32,083 bases of DNA from an uncultured Erysipelotrichaceae bacterium. Lineage in GTDB: Bacteria; Bacillota_I; Bacilli_A; Erysipelotrichales; Erysipelotrichaceae. How positions within the stretch are numbered: position 1 is the stretch's first letter; each line of letters begins with the position of its first letter. The translations under genes were made by a program, and so were the position numbers. The DNA lies in contig CADCPY010000166.1 in assembly GCA_902803495.1 (NCBI GenBank), forward strand, positions 1-32,083, written 5' to 3'. Below, piece after piece: positions 25,508 through 32,083 of the stretch. The notes under the pieces are model-generated. The model was not told where the DNA came from. It made no database searches and saw only the letters and a list, made by a program, of their open reading frames with translations.

Positions 25508-26860
25508 CTATCCTTCTTTCACCCGTAAATATCTGTACTGCTTATTCTTTACAAAAAGTAATGTAAAGGATACTGCCAATGCCAACACCTGTGCCGTAAC
25601 CGATGAGAACCATACGCCGTCCGTTCCGAAGATCCCCGGAAGGATAAAGACGCACCCCACTTCGAACACAAAGGTACGCAGGAAGGAAATCATCGCACTG
25701 ACCGGTCCGTTTCCCAATGCCGTAAAGAACGACGACATATAGATACTGAAACCGCAGAATAAGTAATAAATACTGTGGATTTTCATGGCATGTGTGGTCA
25801 GATCCCACAAGCCTGCGTCATAACTCGTAAAAACTGCTGCGAGCTGTCTCGCAAACAGGCCGGAAACCGTAAACATGATGAGTGCTCCGGCGCTGATAAT
25901 CACCATGCTCTTCTTTAATATGTTATTGATCTCATATGTATTGTTTGCTCCGTAGTGATAGGCAACGATCGGCGAAGAGCCGGAGGCATAGCCCAGGAAG
26001 GAAGCCACAAGGACATAATTGAGATAGGAGATGACTCCATAGGCGTCAACACCGTTCTCTCCGAAGTAAGACATCAGTACCATATTATAGATAATGGTAA
26101 CCAGAGAGAGGGAGATATTGGAGAAGAGCTCTGACACTCCGTTGACGCATGTTTTCATAATAAAATGGAAATCCCACTTGAAACGGATAAACCGTAAGAG
26201 GCTGTCATTCTGCCGGGAGAAATAGATAATCGGCAGGATTCCGCCGGTCAATTGACTTACTGCCGTCGCAATGGCGGCACCCGTAATTCCGAGTTTCATC
26301 ACAGCAATAAAGACCGCATCGCCGATAAAGTTTAGAATACCGGCTAAAACTGTTACATATAATCCTAATTTCGGTTTTTCTGCGACAATTAGGAAGCTTT
26401 GGAACACATATTGTAAAACATAGAAGGGGACACACAGGAATAAGATCCTGCCGTAGATGATGCAGTTATCCAAAACCACTCCCTCTGCTCCTACCTGAAT
26501 CGACAGTTGGCGGATGAAGATGAATCCCAGGATGCCAACCGTCAGTGCGAAGGTGCTGGCGACCGCAATCAGTAAGGTAAATGACTGCTGTGCCTCTTCG
26601 CTGCGCTTCTCGCCCAGCATCTGTGCCACCAGGGCACTGCCGCCGGTACCGATCATAAATCCGAAGGCTGCCACAAGCTGCGGCAGAGGCCAGATCAGAT
26701 TCACGGCAGTAAAGGCATCCTTCCCCGCGAAGTTACTGACGAACACTCCGTCAATCACCCCGTAGACGGAAATGAAGACCGTCATCGCGATGGAAGGGAA
26801 AACAAACTCCAGTAATCTCTGATAGGAGAAATGATCGGACAGCTTAATCCTCGTCTTCAC
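25508..26860 (-). CDS. MATE family multidrug/Na+ antiporter-like efflux protein
   Basis: About 450 residues from GTG 26860, which gives the usual MATE length with about 12 membrane segments; the reading back to 26986 only adds residues overlapping marR in another frame. The two-lobed repeat is visible: MTVFISVYGVIDGVFVSNFAGKDAFTAVNL in lobe 1 and the GYASGSSPIVAYHYGANN block in lobe 2. It probably exports drugs or metabolites in exchange for Na+ or H+. GTG 26860 overlaps the end of marR by 17 bases with AGAGAAG upstream, so it is translationally coupled to the regulator. The pairing points to MarR control by an exported compound. Substrate unknown. Confidence 0.85.
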   Translation of the reverse strand: MKTRIKLSDHFSYQRLLEFVFPSIAMTVFISVYGVIDGVFVSNFAGKDAFTAVNLIWPLPQLVAAFGFMIGTGGSALVAQMLGEKRSEEAQQSFTLLIAVASTFALTVGILGFIFIRQLSIQVGAEGVVLDNCIIYGRILFLCVPFYVLQYVFQSFLIVAEKPKLGLYVTVLAGILNFIGDAVFIAVMKLGITGAAIATAVSQLTGGILPIIYFSRQNDSLLRFIRFKWDFHFIMKTCVNGVSELFSNISLSLVTIIYNMVLMSYFGENGVDAYGVISYLNYVLVASFLGYASGSSPIVAYHYGANNTYEINNILKKSMVIISAGALIMFTVSGLFARQLAAVFTSYDAGLWDLTTHAMKIHSIYYLFCGFSIYMSSFFTALGNGPVSAMISFLRTFVFEVGCVFILPGIFGTDGVWFSSVTAQVLALAVSFTLLFVKNKQYRYLRVKEG

Positions 26861-27281
26861 TGTTTTCGGTCTTCTCTTTAAATATGCGGATATATGTCCG
26901 GTATCCTTCCAGAAGCTGTTCCGCTTCTTCACCCATGGCATCCACAACTTCGATTTCCTTATTGATGAGCGGATCGATATACTCACGGATAACAGATCTT
27001 CCGCGGTCCGTCAGATAGATATCTTTCCGTCCGTAATTCTCTTCGAGATAGGCATATCTTCCTTCCACCAGTTTCTTCATGGCAGAGTTCACGGAAGACT
27101 TGCTGTAATGCGTGTAGTCGCAGATTTCCTTCTGCGTTCCGCCTTCTCCGTATAAGGCGATGTAGTAGAGAACCTCAAAAATCATATAGGAAATTCCGAT
27201 CTCATCCGCGGCATCGCGGTACAGACTGTTCAGTTCTTTGAGTTCCCGGTTCAAATCTGTCAGTAAAAGTTCAGCATTCAT
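26844..27281 (-). CDS. MarR family transcriptional regulator
   Basis: 145 residues from ATG 27281, chosen because GGAGG lies eight bases upstream and the promoter lies beyond; the longer reading to 27428 would run through the promoter. The winged helix-turn-helix is visible: TQKEICDYTHYSKSSVNSAMKKLVEGRY as helix 3/4, and LEENYGRKDIYLTDRGRSVI as the wing with the family's (D/R)-K-R/D-x-x-L-T-x-x-G pattern. MarR dimers usually repress their own operon and release DNA on binding a small phenolic or drug ligand. It is the first gene of an operon leading into a MATE exporter, so autoregulation of drug export is likely. The housekeeping genes mnmE and tatD appear to be downstream of the same control. 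Confidence 0.88.
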   Translation of the reverse strand: MNAELLLTDLNRELKELNSLYRDAADEIGISYMIFEVLYYIALYGEGGTQKEICDYTHYSKSSVNSAMKKLVEGRYAYLEENYGRKDIYLTDRGRSVIREYIDPLINKEIEVVDAMGEEAEQLLEGYRTYIRIFKEKTENSEDED

Positions 27282-27315
27282 GCCAAATTCCTCCAGTCCA
27301 TTTTCGTACTCAATT

Positions 27316-27344
27316 ATGATAGTATGAATTCGTATCGCTGTCAA
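27316..27344 (-). promoter_or_regulatory. Sigma-A promoter of the marR operon
   Basis: On the minus strand a perfect TTGACA (27344-27339), 17 bases, then TATCAT (27321-27316). AATT-flanked, partly symmetrical bases around 27312-27330 overlap the -10 and are a plausible but weak MarR operator. This is the best-scoring promoter seen in the window. Confidence 0.8.
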
Positions 27345-27369
27345 GGAAGAAAAACCGCTTTTTTGCATC

Positions 27370-27395
27370 AAAAAAGGGCAGCCTTGCGGCCACCC
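27370..27395 (-). terminator. Terminator of the DUF4143-type ATPase gene
   Basis: On the minus strand GGGTGGCC/GGCTGCCC pair with two G-U wobbles around a GCAA tetraloop, then six T. On the plus strand the wobbles become mismatches, so it works only leftward. It lies between the ATPase gene and the marR promoter. Confidence 0.75.
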
Positions 27396-27409
27396 GGTTT
27401 TTGTTAAGG

Positions 27410-28606
27410 CTATTTTGCTTCGAGCCAATCGGCAATATTCATGATCTTAATGCCGTAATAATCGAAAGATTTGCTGCTGGAATTGGTGATCAGATACTTC
27501 GGATAGTTATCCTTGATCTGCAGCAGGGTGCTGATTGCATCGTTGAAGCGTGTCGTGTCGGAGAGGTTTCCGATGACCTGGATATATTCCTTCTCGCCGT
27601 TCATCATCGACATGAAGTCGATTTCCTTTTTATATAATTTACCGACATTGACTTCCTTGCCACGGCGCAGCAGCTCTAACAAAACGATGTTGGAGAGCAT
27701 CTTTTCGTCATCGATTTCCGTCGTATTGCGGTAAGCGTAGTTGTACATTAAATCGGCCACGTAGTACTTGCAGTCCTTGCTGAGGTATTTTTCCTCGCGG
27801 ATCTCATAGCGCTGTACTTCAATGAACAGATTGGATTCCACGATCGCGTCGATGAATTTTGAGACCGTTTTATTGTCTGCGGTAATTCCCTTACCGTTCA
27901 GATATTTGGCGATCCCGTAGGCTGAAATCAGCTCGTTGGTGTGATTCATGAGGTAGTCCAGTACGTCATAAAACATATCCCTGTTTCTGATCTTATTGCG
28001 CTTTAAGACAACGTCAATGATCTTTTTAAAGATCAATTCCTCACGGACATAGAAGAATCTCTGGTCAATGGATTTCATGCCGTAGACGTCCGGTAAACCG
28101 CCGACACGGGAATAGGCCTTAAATAGGTTGGCAGTGCCCATCTTTTCCACATCGAGATTTTGATAATTAATATATTCATTGAATCCAAACGGATACATCT
28201 TGATCACTTTCACCCGTTTCTCGAGTAAAACATCCAGATCTTTATCGCCTTTCAGCAAAAACGGAGAGGAAACAAAGATTTTATAGACCTTTTTCGCATG
28301 AAGTTTTAATAAGCTCTTCTTGAAATCAGGATACTTTTCAATATTGTCCACCAGGATAAAGTTATTTTCTTCACTCTTGTATCTGCTCTCAATATATTTT
28401 TCAAATTTCAGCTGGGTATGGTACTTCGCATCCTCTTCCTGGTTCAAATTTAAGCGAATTACGTTAGCCGGTGCATAAACTTCAGTTATGTAGGATTCTA
28501 ATTCATCAAAAAGGATTGTTTTGCCGCTTCCCTCGACACCACAGATATATTTAATGTCGTCTGTTTCGGCAAGGTCGATCAGCTGATTCAAATATTGGAT
28601 CTTCAT
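27410..28606 (-). CDS. DUF4143-type AAA ATPase with C-terminal PD-(D/E)XK-like domain
   Basis: 398 residues. N-terminal P-loop domain: Walker A GVEGSGKT (23-30), Walker B FILVDN (83-88), and the VSSPFLL sensor-like segment. The middle part forms a winged-helix region (ISAYGIAKYL, KTVSKFIDAIVESNLF). YYVADL and LLELLRRGKEVNVGKLYKKEIDF (with Asp330) followed by EYIQV form the DUF4143 tail, related to PD-(D/E)XK nucleases, though the usual E-x-K is replaced. These proteins are widespread, patchily distributed, and of unsettled function. GGAGGGG precedes ATG 28606. It is more AT-rich than its neighbours and monocistronic, with its own promoter and terminator, between the marR and parB operons. The decayed copy at 8590-9026 is a relative. 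Confidence 0.85.
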   Translation of the reverse strand: MKIQYLNQLIDLAETDDIKYICGVEGSGKTILFDELESYITEVYAPANVIRLNLNQEEDAKYHTQLKFEKYIESRYKSEENNFILVDNIEKYPDFKKSLLKLHAKKVYKIFVSSPFLLKGDKDLDVLLEKRVKVIKMYPFGFNEYINYQNLDVEKMGTANLFKAYSRVGGLPDVYGMKSIDQRFFYVREELIFKKIIDVVLKRNKIRNRDMFYDVLDYLMNHTNELISAYGIAKYLNGKGITADNKTVSKFIDAIVESNLFIEVQRYEIREEKYLSKDCKYYVADLMYNYAYRNTTEIDDEKMLSNIVLLELLRRGKEVNVGKLYKKEIDFMSMMNGEKEYIQVIGNLSDTTRFNDAISTLLQIKDNYPKYLITNSSSKSFDYYGIKIMNIADWLEAK

Positions 28607-28631
28607 TATATATACCCCTCCTATAAAGTAA

Positions 28632-28661
28632 ATTATAGAACAACCGTATTTTAGAATTCAA
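28632..28661 (-). promoter_or_regulatory. Promoter of the DUF4143-type ATPase gene
   Basis: On the minus strand TTGAAT (28661-28656), 18 bases, TATAAT (28637-28632), then about 25 bases to ATG 28606. Confidence 0.6.
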
Positions 28662-28760
28662 GAAACTAAGGATAAATTTCACCAATTTTCTCTTTTTTAA
28701 AGACCTAAATATTTATATTATTTATTTAGGCATTTAATTTATGGTGTTTTTCTATTTTTG

Positions 28761-28790
28761 GACAAAAAGAAAAGCCGATATGCTCGGCTT
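28761..28790 (-). terminator. Terminator of the rsmG-noc-parA-parB operon
   Basis: Stem AAGCCGA/TCGGCTT (28772-28778, 28784-28790) with a five-base loop; on the minus strand it is followed by TTCTTTTTGTCC. The right arm includes the parB stop codon. Confidence 0.8.
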
Positions 28791-29643
28791 ATAATTCTTC
28801 TTCTAAACAATTTAGTAATTCAAGGATCCGGTTCAGATCTTTGTTGTCCTTGTAGCTGATCGTGATCTTGTGCTTGGAAACTTCAACGTCTGCCTTCAGT
28901 TTATCCTTCAGGGAACTTTCCAGATCCATTAAGAAGATATCCTTTTCTTTCTTCTTCGGCTTAGCAGGTTCCTTCTTCTCGTCCTTTAACATCTTTTCCA
29001 GATCATGGACGGAGAGTTGTTCATTCACGATGCGCTTGGCCCAGGAAGTGATCTCTTCCGGATCCTCCAGTGTTAACAGTGTTCTGACATGGGAACCGCT
29101 GAGTTTTCCTTCCACGACCATTTCCTGTACGGCTGTCGGGAGTTTTCTTAAACGCAGCAGGTTGGTGATATAGGTTCTGGATTTTCCCAGTCTCTGTGCC
29201 AGCTGTTCCTGCGTGTAATTCAGATTGGTCAGAAGCGTATAGTATCCGTTGGCTTCTTCAATCGGATTCAGGTTTTCTCTCTGAATATTTTCCAGCATGG
29301 TGACTTCCATCATCTGGCTGTCATCCATCTCGAGAATAATGGCCGGAATGGTTTCCAGACCTGCGATCTTGCAGGCTCTTAACCGGCGTTCCCCGGCAAT
29401 CAGTTCATAGCCGTTAATGGCCTTTCTGACCAGAATCGGAGTAAAGACACCATGTTCCTTAATGGACTCTGCCAGTTCGTTCAGTTTCTCCTTATCGAAC
29501 TGAACACGTGGCTGATACGGGTTGGCACGGATCTCCGTTACCTTGATCTCATGCTTAATACTGGTCTCGTCATTCTGGATCTCATCCAGAACTCTTGTCA
29601 GATCTTCACCGAAAATCTGATCCAAACCTTTTCCTAATCCCAT
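28789..29643 (-). CDS. parB: Chromosome-partitioning protein ParB (Spo0J)
   Basis: 284 residues. Binds parS sites near oriC as a CTP-dependent clamp, spreads, recruits SMC and works with ParA/Soj in origin segregation. NPYQPRVQFD starts the ParB/Srx domain, followed by ELIAGERRLRAC (80-91; GERR is box II, CTP binding) and TMLENIQRENLNPIEEA. The helix-turn-helix QEQLAQRLGKSRTYITNLLRL is followed by LSGSHVRTLL, which has the Gly expected of ParB rather than the Arg of Noc. The C-terminal dimerisation domain is preceded by a lysine-rich linker. AAAGGAG lies nine bases before its ATG, and parA ends two bases upstream. No parS was found in this window. Confidence 0.95.
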   Translation of the reverse strand: MGLGKGLDQIFGEDLTRVLDEIQNDETSIKHEIKVTEIRANPYQPRVQFDKEKLNELAESIKEHGVFTPILVRKAINGYELIAGERRLRACKIAGLETIPAIILEMDDSQMMEVTMLENIQRENLNPIEEANGYYTLLTNLNYTQEQLAQRLGKSRTYITNLLRLRKLPTAVQEMVVEGKLSGSHVRTLLTLEDPEEITSWAKRIVNEQLSVHDLEKMLKDEKKEPAKPKKKEKDIFLMDLESSLKDKLKADVEVSKHKITISYKDNKDLNRILELLNCLEEEL

Positions 29644-29645
29644 TA

Positions 29646-30428
29646 TTATCTGCTCCTTTCATTCGCAGCAAGAATCTCTCTTACCACAGCAGCGTATGCT
29701 TTGGACCCTTCACCGCGGACATCATACTGGAAGATGGATTCCCCACGGGACGGTGCTTCCGCGAAACGGACCGTTCTCGGAATATGTGTCTTGTAGACGA
29801 TTTCCTTGAAATACTTCCGGACTTCAGCGGAAACTTCCTTGCTTAAATTCGTATGTGCATCGAACATCGTTAAAAGAACGCCTTCGATTTTCAGCTTGTT
29901 GTTAAAGAGTTTATTGACCAGACGGATCGTGCTTAATAACTGGGTCAGACCTTCCAGGGCATAGTATTCGCACTGGACCGGAATGATGACCGTATCCGAA
30001 GCCGTCAGGGCATTGGTATTTAATAAACCCAGAGAAGGGGGACAGTCGATGATAATGTAGTCGTACTGATCGCGGACCGCATCCAGATGTTTCTTCAGGA
30101 AGCGCTCTCTGCCGGTCTTATATTCCGACATCTGCAGATCGGCACCGGCCAGATCGATGGTTGCCGGCAGTAAGTCCAACGGCGGTTCCTTCAGATGCTG
30201 AACCGTCTGATCAAAGGTCGACTGATCCATGATAAGATCGTAGACACTGTAGGTAACGGAATACTTCGGCGCATAACAGCCCAGACCCTGCGTCGCATTT
30301 CCCTGCGCGTCAAAATCAACCAGCAGTACTTTCTGGTTTAAGTAGGCTAATCCGGCCGCAATATTAACACTTGTTGTTGTCTTGCCAACCCCGCCTTTCT
30401 GGTTGGCAACCGATATAATCTTTGCCAT
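29646..30428 (-). CDS. parA: ParA-type ATPase (Soj)
   Basis: 260 residues. Deviant Walker A KGGVGKTTTSVN (11-22) with the signature lysine, IIDCPPSLGLL as Walker B, and VIIPVQCEYYALEGL following. ATP-bound dimers bind DNA non-specifically and are released by ParB; in Bacillota the protein also modulates DnaA at the origin. The start is chosen at ATG 30428, with GAGGGG nine bases upstream inside the end of noc. It is the third gene of rsmG-noc-parA-parB, in the canonical order. Confidence 0.96.
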   Translation of the reverse strand: MAKIISVANQKGGVGKTTTSVNIAAGLAYLNQKVLLVDFDAQGNATQGLGCYAPKYSVTYSVYDLIMDQSTFDQTVQHLKEPPLDLLPATIDLAGADLQMSEYKTGRERFLKKHLDAVRDQYDYIIIDCPPSLGLLNTNALTASDTVIIPVQCEYYALEGLTQLLSTIRLVNKLFNNKLKIEGVLLTMFDAHTNLSKEVSAEVRKYFKEIVYKTHIPRTVRFAEAPSRGESIFQYDVRGEGSKAYAAVVREILAANERSR

Positions 30429-30434
30429 ATTCCT

Positions 30435-31214
30435 TTACCCCTCTTTCGGGAACTTCACAATGATCCGGCGATCCGTGTCTGTTTCCGTTTCTTCTACCTG
30501 TAACTCGATTCCCATTTTCCGGCACATTTCCACAGCCTGGCGGATGGTATTGACCGCTACCATCTGATTCCGGGAGAATCCTTTTGTCTTATGTTTTGTT
30601 TCCGCGGTTCCTTCCGCTTTACCGTTCAGCTTCTGAACGTATTCTTCCGTTTCCTTTACCGTATAGTCTTTGGATATGATCCGATTTAACACACGGGTAC
30701 GCTTGGAAGGATCCACGTTCAACAGCGCTCTGGCGTGACGTTCCGTGATTTTCTTTTCGATAATGGCCTGCTGGATCTTTCCGGAGAGCTCCAGTAAGCG
30801 CAGTTTGTTCGCAATGGTGGACTGGGCTTTCCCCAGCTTCTGGGCCAGTTCTTCCTGCGTGTAGCCGTTATTGCGTAAGATCGTCTGATAGGCTTTCGCT
30901 TCCTCAATGGCGCTGAGGTTCTCCCGCTGAATATTCTCAATGAGAGCCAGCTCCGCACTTTCGCGGTCGGTTGCTTCCATGAGGATGCACGGAACCTGCT
31001 GCAGACCCGCCAGCTGGCAGGCGCGGTAGCGGCGTTCCCCGGCAACAATTTCATATCCTTTTTTGTGCTGGCGCACCACGATTGGCTGGATCAGTCCGTT
31101 TTCCCGGATGGACTGCGCAAGCTCAAAAATCGTATCATCCCCGAAATCCTTTCGCGGCTGGTACCTGTTTGGACGGATATTCTCAATTGCGATTTCCAGT
31201 ACTTCTTTGTTCAT
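30435..31214 (-). CDS. noc: Nucleoid occlusion protein Noc (ParB paralogue)
   Basis: 259 residues. A ParB-family CTPase that binds its own sites over the chromosome, sparing the terminus, and blocks division over the nucleoid. RPNRYQPRKDF and YEIVAGERRYRAC (GERR 59-62) form the CTP domain. GKAQSTIANKLRLL and KKITERHARALLNV are nearly identical to the DNA-recognition parts of B. subtilis Noc as I recall it, and differ from the ParB downstream. Unlike that protein, it begins directly at NKEVLEI, equivalent to about residue 26 of B. subtilis Noc, and lacks the N-terminal amphipathic membrane anchor. Its ATG overlaps the rsmG stop as ATGA, so no upstream extension with its own start is seen. Confidence 0.9.
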   Translation of the reverse strand: MNKEVLEIAIENIRPNRYQPRKDFGDDTIFELAQSIRENGLIQPIVVRQHKKGYEIVAGERRYRACQLAGLQQVPCILMEATDRESAELALIENIQRENLSAIEEAKAYQTILRNNGYTQEELAQKLGKAQSTIANKLRLLELSGKIQQAIIEKKITERHARALLNVDPSKRTRVLNRIISKDYTVKETEEYVQKLNGKAEGTAETKHKTKGFSRNQMVAVNTIRQAVEMCRKMGIELQVEETETDTDRRIIVKFPKEG

Positions 31215-31903
31215 AACGGTTTCTTTTTGATTCTGTCATAGCGGCGCGGATACTTCAGATCCGTCGCTTTTTCCTTACGGATGCGGATGTTGTAGCGTCC
31301 CGCTCCGTTTAATGTTAAATACTCCACTGCTTCTGTTTTCCCGCCTAAGAGCCGGATGGCATTCCTGGCAGCTTCCGCTTCTTCCTTGCCGGCCGCACCT
31401 TTCATAGCCAGGAAACAGCCGCCGACTTTCACAAGCGGCAGACACAGTTCCGAAAGGACAGGGAGGTTGGCGACCGCCCGGGCCGTCACAACGTCAAAGC
31501 TTTCCCGCACTTCCGAGACGTAATCTTCCGCACGCTTATTGACGGTTGTGATACCCTTGAGGTTCAGCTTACGGATCACTTCATTTAAGAAGGTGACGCG
31601 CTTTCCCGTCGGTTCCAGTAAAACGACCTCCAGTTCCGGACGGGCAATTTTCCAGACCACACCCGGGAAACCGGCGCCGCTGCCGACATCGATCACGCGG
31701 CCTTTCACTTCTTCACTTAAGGAAAGAAGGCAGTCCAAAAAATGTTTTTCGTAAATTTCGTCCGTCTCCGTAATGGCGGTCAGATTCATTTTTTCATTCC
31801 ACTGCTGTAACAGCAGGCAGTATTCATCGAATTGTTCGATCTGTTCCTGTGATAGATCAAACGGAGAAGAGGTAACATAAGCAACAAATTCTTCTTTCGT
31901 CAT
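31211..31903 (-). CDS. rsmG: 16S rRNA (guanine527-N7)-methyltransferase
   Basis: 230 residues (GidB). It methylates G527 in the 530 loop of 16S rRNA with S-adenosylmethionine; loss gives low-level streptomycin resistance in other species. VIDVGSGAGFPGVVWKIARPEL is the SAM-binding motif, followed by EPTGKRVTFLNEV and VTARAVANLPVLSEL. ATG 31903 is preceded by GGAGG at six bases; the reading back to 31984 would pass through the promoter. First gene of the segregation operon, coupled to noc by a four-base overlap. Confidence 0.95.
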   Translation of the reverse strand: MTKEEFVAYVTSSPFDLSQEQIEQFDEYCLLLQQWNEKMNLTAITETDEIYEKHFLDCLLSLSEEVKGRVIDVGSGAGFPGVVWKIARPELEVVLLEPTGKRVTFLNEVIRKLNLKGITTVNKRAEDYVSEVRESFDVVTARAVANLPVLSELCLPLVKVGGCFLAMKGAAGKEEAEAARNAIRLLGGKTEAVEYLTLNGAGRYNIRIRKEKATDLKYPRRYDRIKKKPL

Positions 31904-31922
31904 TTCATACCTCCGCGTGTTA

Positions 31923-31928
31923 ATTATA
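31923..31928 (-). promoter_or_regulatory. Extended -10 of the rsmG-noc-parA-parB operon
   Basis: On the minus strand TGA precedes TATAAT (31928-31923), an extended -10. The -35 position is occupied by the palindrome at 31940-31959 and has no good consensus. Confidence 0.65.
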
Positions 31929-31939
31929 TCATAGATAGC

Positions 31940-31959
31940 ATTATTTCTCGGGAAATAAT
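31940..31959. promoter_or_regulatory. Probable Noc-binding site over the rsmG-noc promoter
   Basis: ATTATTTC-TCGG-GAAATAAT is a palindrome. Its core, ATTTCTCGGGAAAT (31943-31956), matches the B. subtilis Noc-binding consensus ATTTCCCGGGAAAT at 13 of 14 positions. It covers the -35 region of the operon that encodes Noc. An outer inverse pair ATATCAT/ATGATAT (31926-31932, 31963-31969) surrounds it and overlaps the -10. Confidence 0.65.
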
Positions 31960-32010
31960 TATATGATATTTCCTCACCAAACAAAAAGGTGATTTCTGAA
32001 GTGATACGCT

Positions 32011-32049
32011 AAAAGTAGACAAGTACAAAAAGTACCAGTCTACTTTTTT
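32011..32049 (+). promoter_or_regulatory. Nested inverted repeat upstream of the rightmost gene
   Basis: AAAAGTAGAC (32011-32020) and GTCTACTTTT (32038-32047) are exact inverses, with an inner GTAC/GTAC pair around AAAAA. A T-run reaches 32049, so it looks like a terminator. It lies just upstream of TATAAT, however, and may be an operator. Confidence 0.5.
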
Positions 32050-32051
32050 AG

Positions 32052-32057
32052 TATAAT
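32052..32057 (+). promoter_or_regulatory. -10 box of the gene starting at 32081
   Basis: TATAAT at 32052-32057, no good -35 at 16-18 bases. The -35 position would fall inside the nested inverted repeat. Confidence 0.5.
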
Positions 32058-32080
32058 TTAATCAGAAAGGGAGTGAAAAC

Positions 32081-32083
32081 ATG
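32081..32083 (+). CDS. Start of a gene cut by the right edge
   Basis: ATG at the last three bases, with AAAGGGAG (32066-32073) seven bases upstream and TATAAT at 32052-32057. It is divergent from rsmG. Only the start codon is visible, so the product cannot be named. Confidence 0.5.

Overview
The window looks like chromosomal DNA of a low- to moderate-GC Bacillota. I would place it near Erysipelotrichia, but this is an inference from gene content (short AddA/AddB, PPi-dependent phosphofructokinase, RNase M5, Noc plus Soj/Spo0J) and not a phylogeny. The right end carries the rsmG-noc-parA-parB block that usually lies next to oriC in Bacillota. From 16.9 kb to the right end, all but one of the genes run leftward, which is away from an origin placed just beyond the right edge. 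Left of 16.9 kb almost everything runs rightward.

Layout. 1-444: 3' truncated DNA-deoxyinosine glycosylase (-). 546-5216: operon metG-gltX-ldcA (+). 5277-6047: surE. 6144-7805: PPi-dependent phosphofructokinase. 7899-8531: chloramphenicol acetyltransferase-like protein. 8590-9026: AT-rich decayed fragment of a DUF4143-type ATPase. 9110-10198: low-molecular-weight phosphatase and a YigZ/IMPACT protein. 10207-11010 (-): unrecognised protein. 11213-16859: addB-addA, with addB broken by one in-frame TAA. 16891-21171 (-): rnmV-rsmA-ispE-glmU-prs, a classical Bacillota cluster, with glmU lacking most of its acetyltransferase domain. 21357-21695 (+): small membrane protein. 21696-22765: about 1.07 kb without a recognisable gene, holding a MITE-like element and copies of a 14-base repeat. 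22766-27281 (-): marR-MATE-HAD-mnmE-tatD, probably one operon from a good sigma-A promoter. 27410-28606 (-): intact DUF4143-type ATPase, the homologue of the 8.6-9.0 kb fragment. 28789-31903 (-): rsmG-noc-parA-parB. At 32081 a divergent gene begins and leaves the window.

Most of the window is housekeeping: tRNA charging (metG, gltX), tRNA and rRNA modification or maturation (mnmE, rsmA, rsmG, rnmV), nucleotide and cell-wall precursors (prs, glmU, ispE, ldcA), double-strand break repair (addAB) and chromosome segregation (noc, parA, parB).

Most interesting points: (i) a 13/14 match to the Noc-binding sequence directly upstream of the -10 of the rsmG-noc operon, together with a Noc that lacks the N-terminal membrane-targeting extension; (ii) a single nonsense codon in an otherwise intact addB; (iii) a GlmU that stops just inside its left-handed beta-helix; (iv) genes whose start codon sits 6-7 nt after a -10 box without a clear Shine-Dalgarno, suggesting leaderless transcripts; (v) the MITE-like element and the 14-base repeat family around 21.2-22.6 kb. 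I found no complete new defence system, CRISPR array, tRNA or rRNA gene.
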